From: JAJKIP01 sp040509055
GTDB lineage: Bacteria; Bacteroidota; Bacteroidia; Chitinophagales; Chitinophagaceae
Assembly: GCA_040509055.1 (NCBI GenBank)
Contig: JBEVLT010000151.1
Span: 1 to 7,125 of the forward strand
DNA: 7,125 nucleotides
Reading direction: 5' to 3'
Each line of letters starts with the position of its first letter. Position 1 is the first letter of the stretch. Of the stretch, positions 6,849-7,125 are shown piece after piece. A program made the position numbers and the translations under genes. Under the pieces are notes generated by a model. It was not told where the DNA came from, made no database searches, and saw nothing but the letters and a program-made list of their open reading frames with translations.

Positions 6849-6862
6849 GCCGGTTTACCGGC
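6849..6862. terminator. Short hairpin between convergent genes
   Basis: GCCGG-TTTA-CCGGC forms a 5-pair GC-rich stem with a 4-base loop in the 48-base gap between the small exported protein gene and the convergent HTH gene, 2 bases beyond the HTH stop codon. It could end transcription from either side. The T-run expected of an intrinsic terminator is poor on both strands (GGTTATTT on the plus side), so the call is tentative. Confidence 0.35.
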
Positions 6863-6864
6863 GG

Positions 6865-7074
6865 TTATTTGGTCGGTACCAGTAATTGCCTGATGTCTAC
6901 ATCCAGGTACATGGCGATCTGGTAGAGCGTTTCTACAGGAGGCTGCACATCGTTGGTGCACCAGCGCGATACAGTGGTTTGAGCTTTGTCAAGATGCTTT
7001 GCCAGCTCCTTGCTCGACCGGTTTTGCTCTGCCAGCACGGCCTTGATCCTGTTGTAAAAAATTTTCTCTTTCAT
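6865..7074 (-). CDS. Small XRE-type helix-turn-helix regulator
   Basis: This 69-residue protein consists of little more than one Cro/C1-type DNA-binding domain. The pattern is NRIKAVLAEQNRSSKELAKH (8-27), the recognition region KAQTTVSRWCTNDVQP (about 30-45), and ETLYQIAMYLDVDIRQLL (48-65), the classic five-helix order ending in an LDVD-RQLL helix. It should bind DNA as a dimer. The start at 7074 (MKEKIFYN) is preferred over the in-frame ATG at 7122, because the extra 16 residues would be encoded by the inverted repeat and promoter and are not domain-like. The perfect dyad at 7081-7103, just upstream, suggests autoregulation. Similar one-domain regulators in Bacteroidota often control accessory loci such as restriction-modification or mobile element genes, but no such gene is visible here and the upstream neighbour is outside the window. 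Confidence 0.9.
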   Translation of the reverse strand: MKEKIFYNRIKAVLAEQNRSSKELAKHLDKAQTTVSRWCTNDVQPPVETLYQIAMYLDVDIRQLLVPTK

Positions 7075-7080
7075 GAAATA

Positions 7081-7103
7081 AACTTTGCACCGGATGCAAA
7101 GTT
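7081..7103. promoter_or_regulatory. Perfect inverted repeat, probable operator of the HTH gene
   Basis: AACTTTGCA (7081-7089) and TGCAAAGTT (7095-7103) are perfect 9-base arms around a 5-base spacer CCGGA, 6 bases before the HTH start. On the minus strand the upstream arm contains GAACTTTG (7104-7097), a one-mismatch fit to the -7 element TAnnTTTG. A TTG at about 7122-7120 would be the -33, although at 15 bases the spacing is short. A dimeric regulator bound here would cover the promoter, which is the usual layout for negative autoregulation. Confidence 0.6.
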
Positions 7104-7125
7104 CTAATTTTCTGCACGCCAAACA

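Noticed and set aside
7075..7122. Longer start for the HTH regulator at 7122
   Set aside because: The extra residues come from the inverted repeat and -7 element and are not typical of the domain.

Overview
The window looks like chromosomal DNA from a Bacteroidota bacterium, most likely Chitinophagaceae (Chitinophaga-like). The grounds are fairly GC-rich coding DNA, starts without Shine-Dalgarno sequences, promoter elements of the Bacteroidota type (TTG, about 20 bases, TAnnTTTG), and protein families with the characteristic Bacteroidota form (secreted M1 peptidase, DUF4932-like protein, DUF1624 membrane protein). This assignment is inference from sequence character; no rRNA or marker gene is present.

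Layout. On the minus strand at the left is lpdA (dihydrolipoyl dehydrogenase, 44-1447), with its own well-matched promoter at about 1494-1527. Next, also on the minus strand, is a polytopic membrane protein of the DUF1624 / heparan-alpha-glucosaminide N-acetyltransferase-like family (1591-2775). A 103-base divergent intergenic region separates it from a secreted M1-family zinc metallopeptidase on the plus strand (2879-4741). After 102 bases comes a second exported protein on the same strand, DUF4932-like with a degenerate HExxH-type motif (4844-6247, GTG start). The 254 bases after it hold a decayed copy of the 3' end of the M1 gene (about 6269-6367), a strong hairpin (6389-6416) and a plausible promoter for a small exported protein of unknown function (6502-6816). 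The window ends with a small minus-strand XRE-type helix-turn-helix regulator (6865-7074), convergent with the small gene and preceded by a perfect 9-5-9 inverted repeat that looks like its operator.

How the parts relate. lpdA is core metabolism and appears unlinked to the rest. The M1 peptidase and the DUF4932-like protein probably act outside the cytoplasm and may be co-transcribed. The M1-tail remnant beyond the DUF4932 gene shows that this pair arose through duplication or insertion at the M1 gene's 3' end. That remnant, absent from any simple gene list, is the most interesting signal here. I see no CRISPR array, tRNA, rRNA, insertion sequence or complete defence system. The HTH regulator at the right edge resembles small regulators often found beside accessory loci, but its upstream neighbour lies outside the window.
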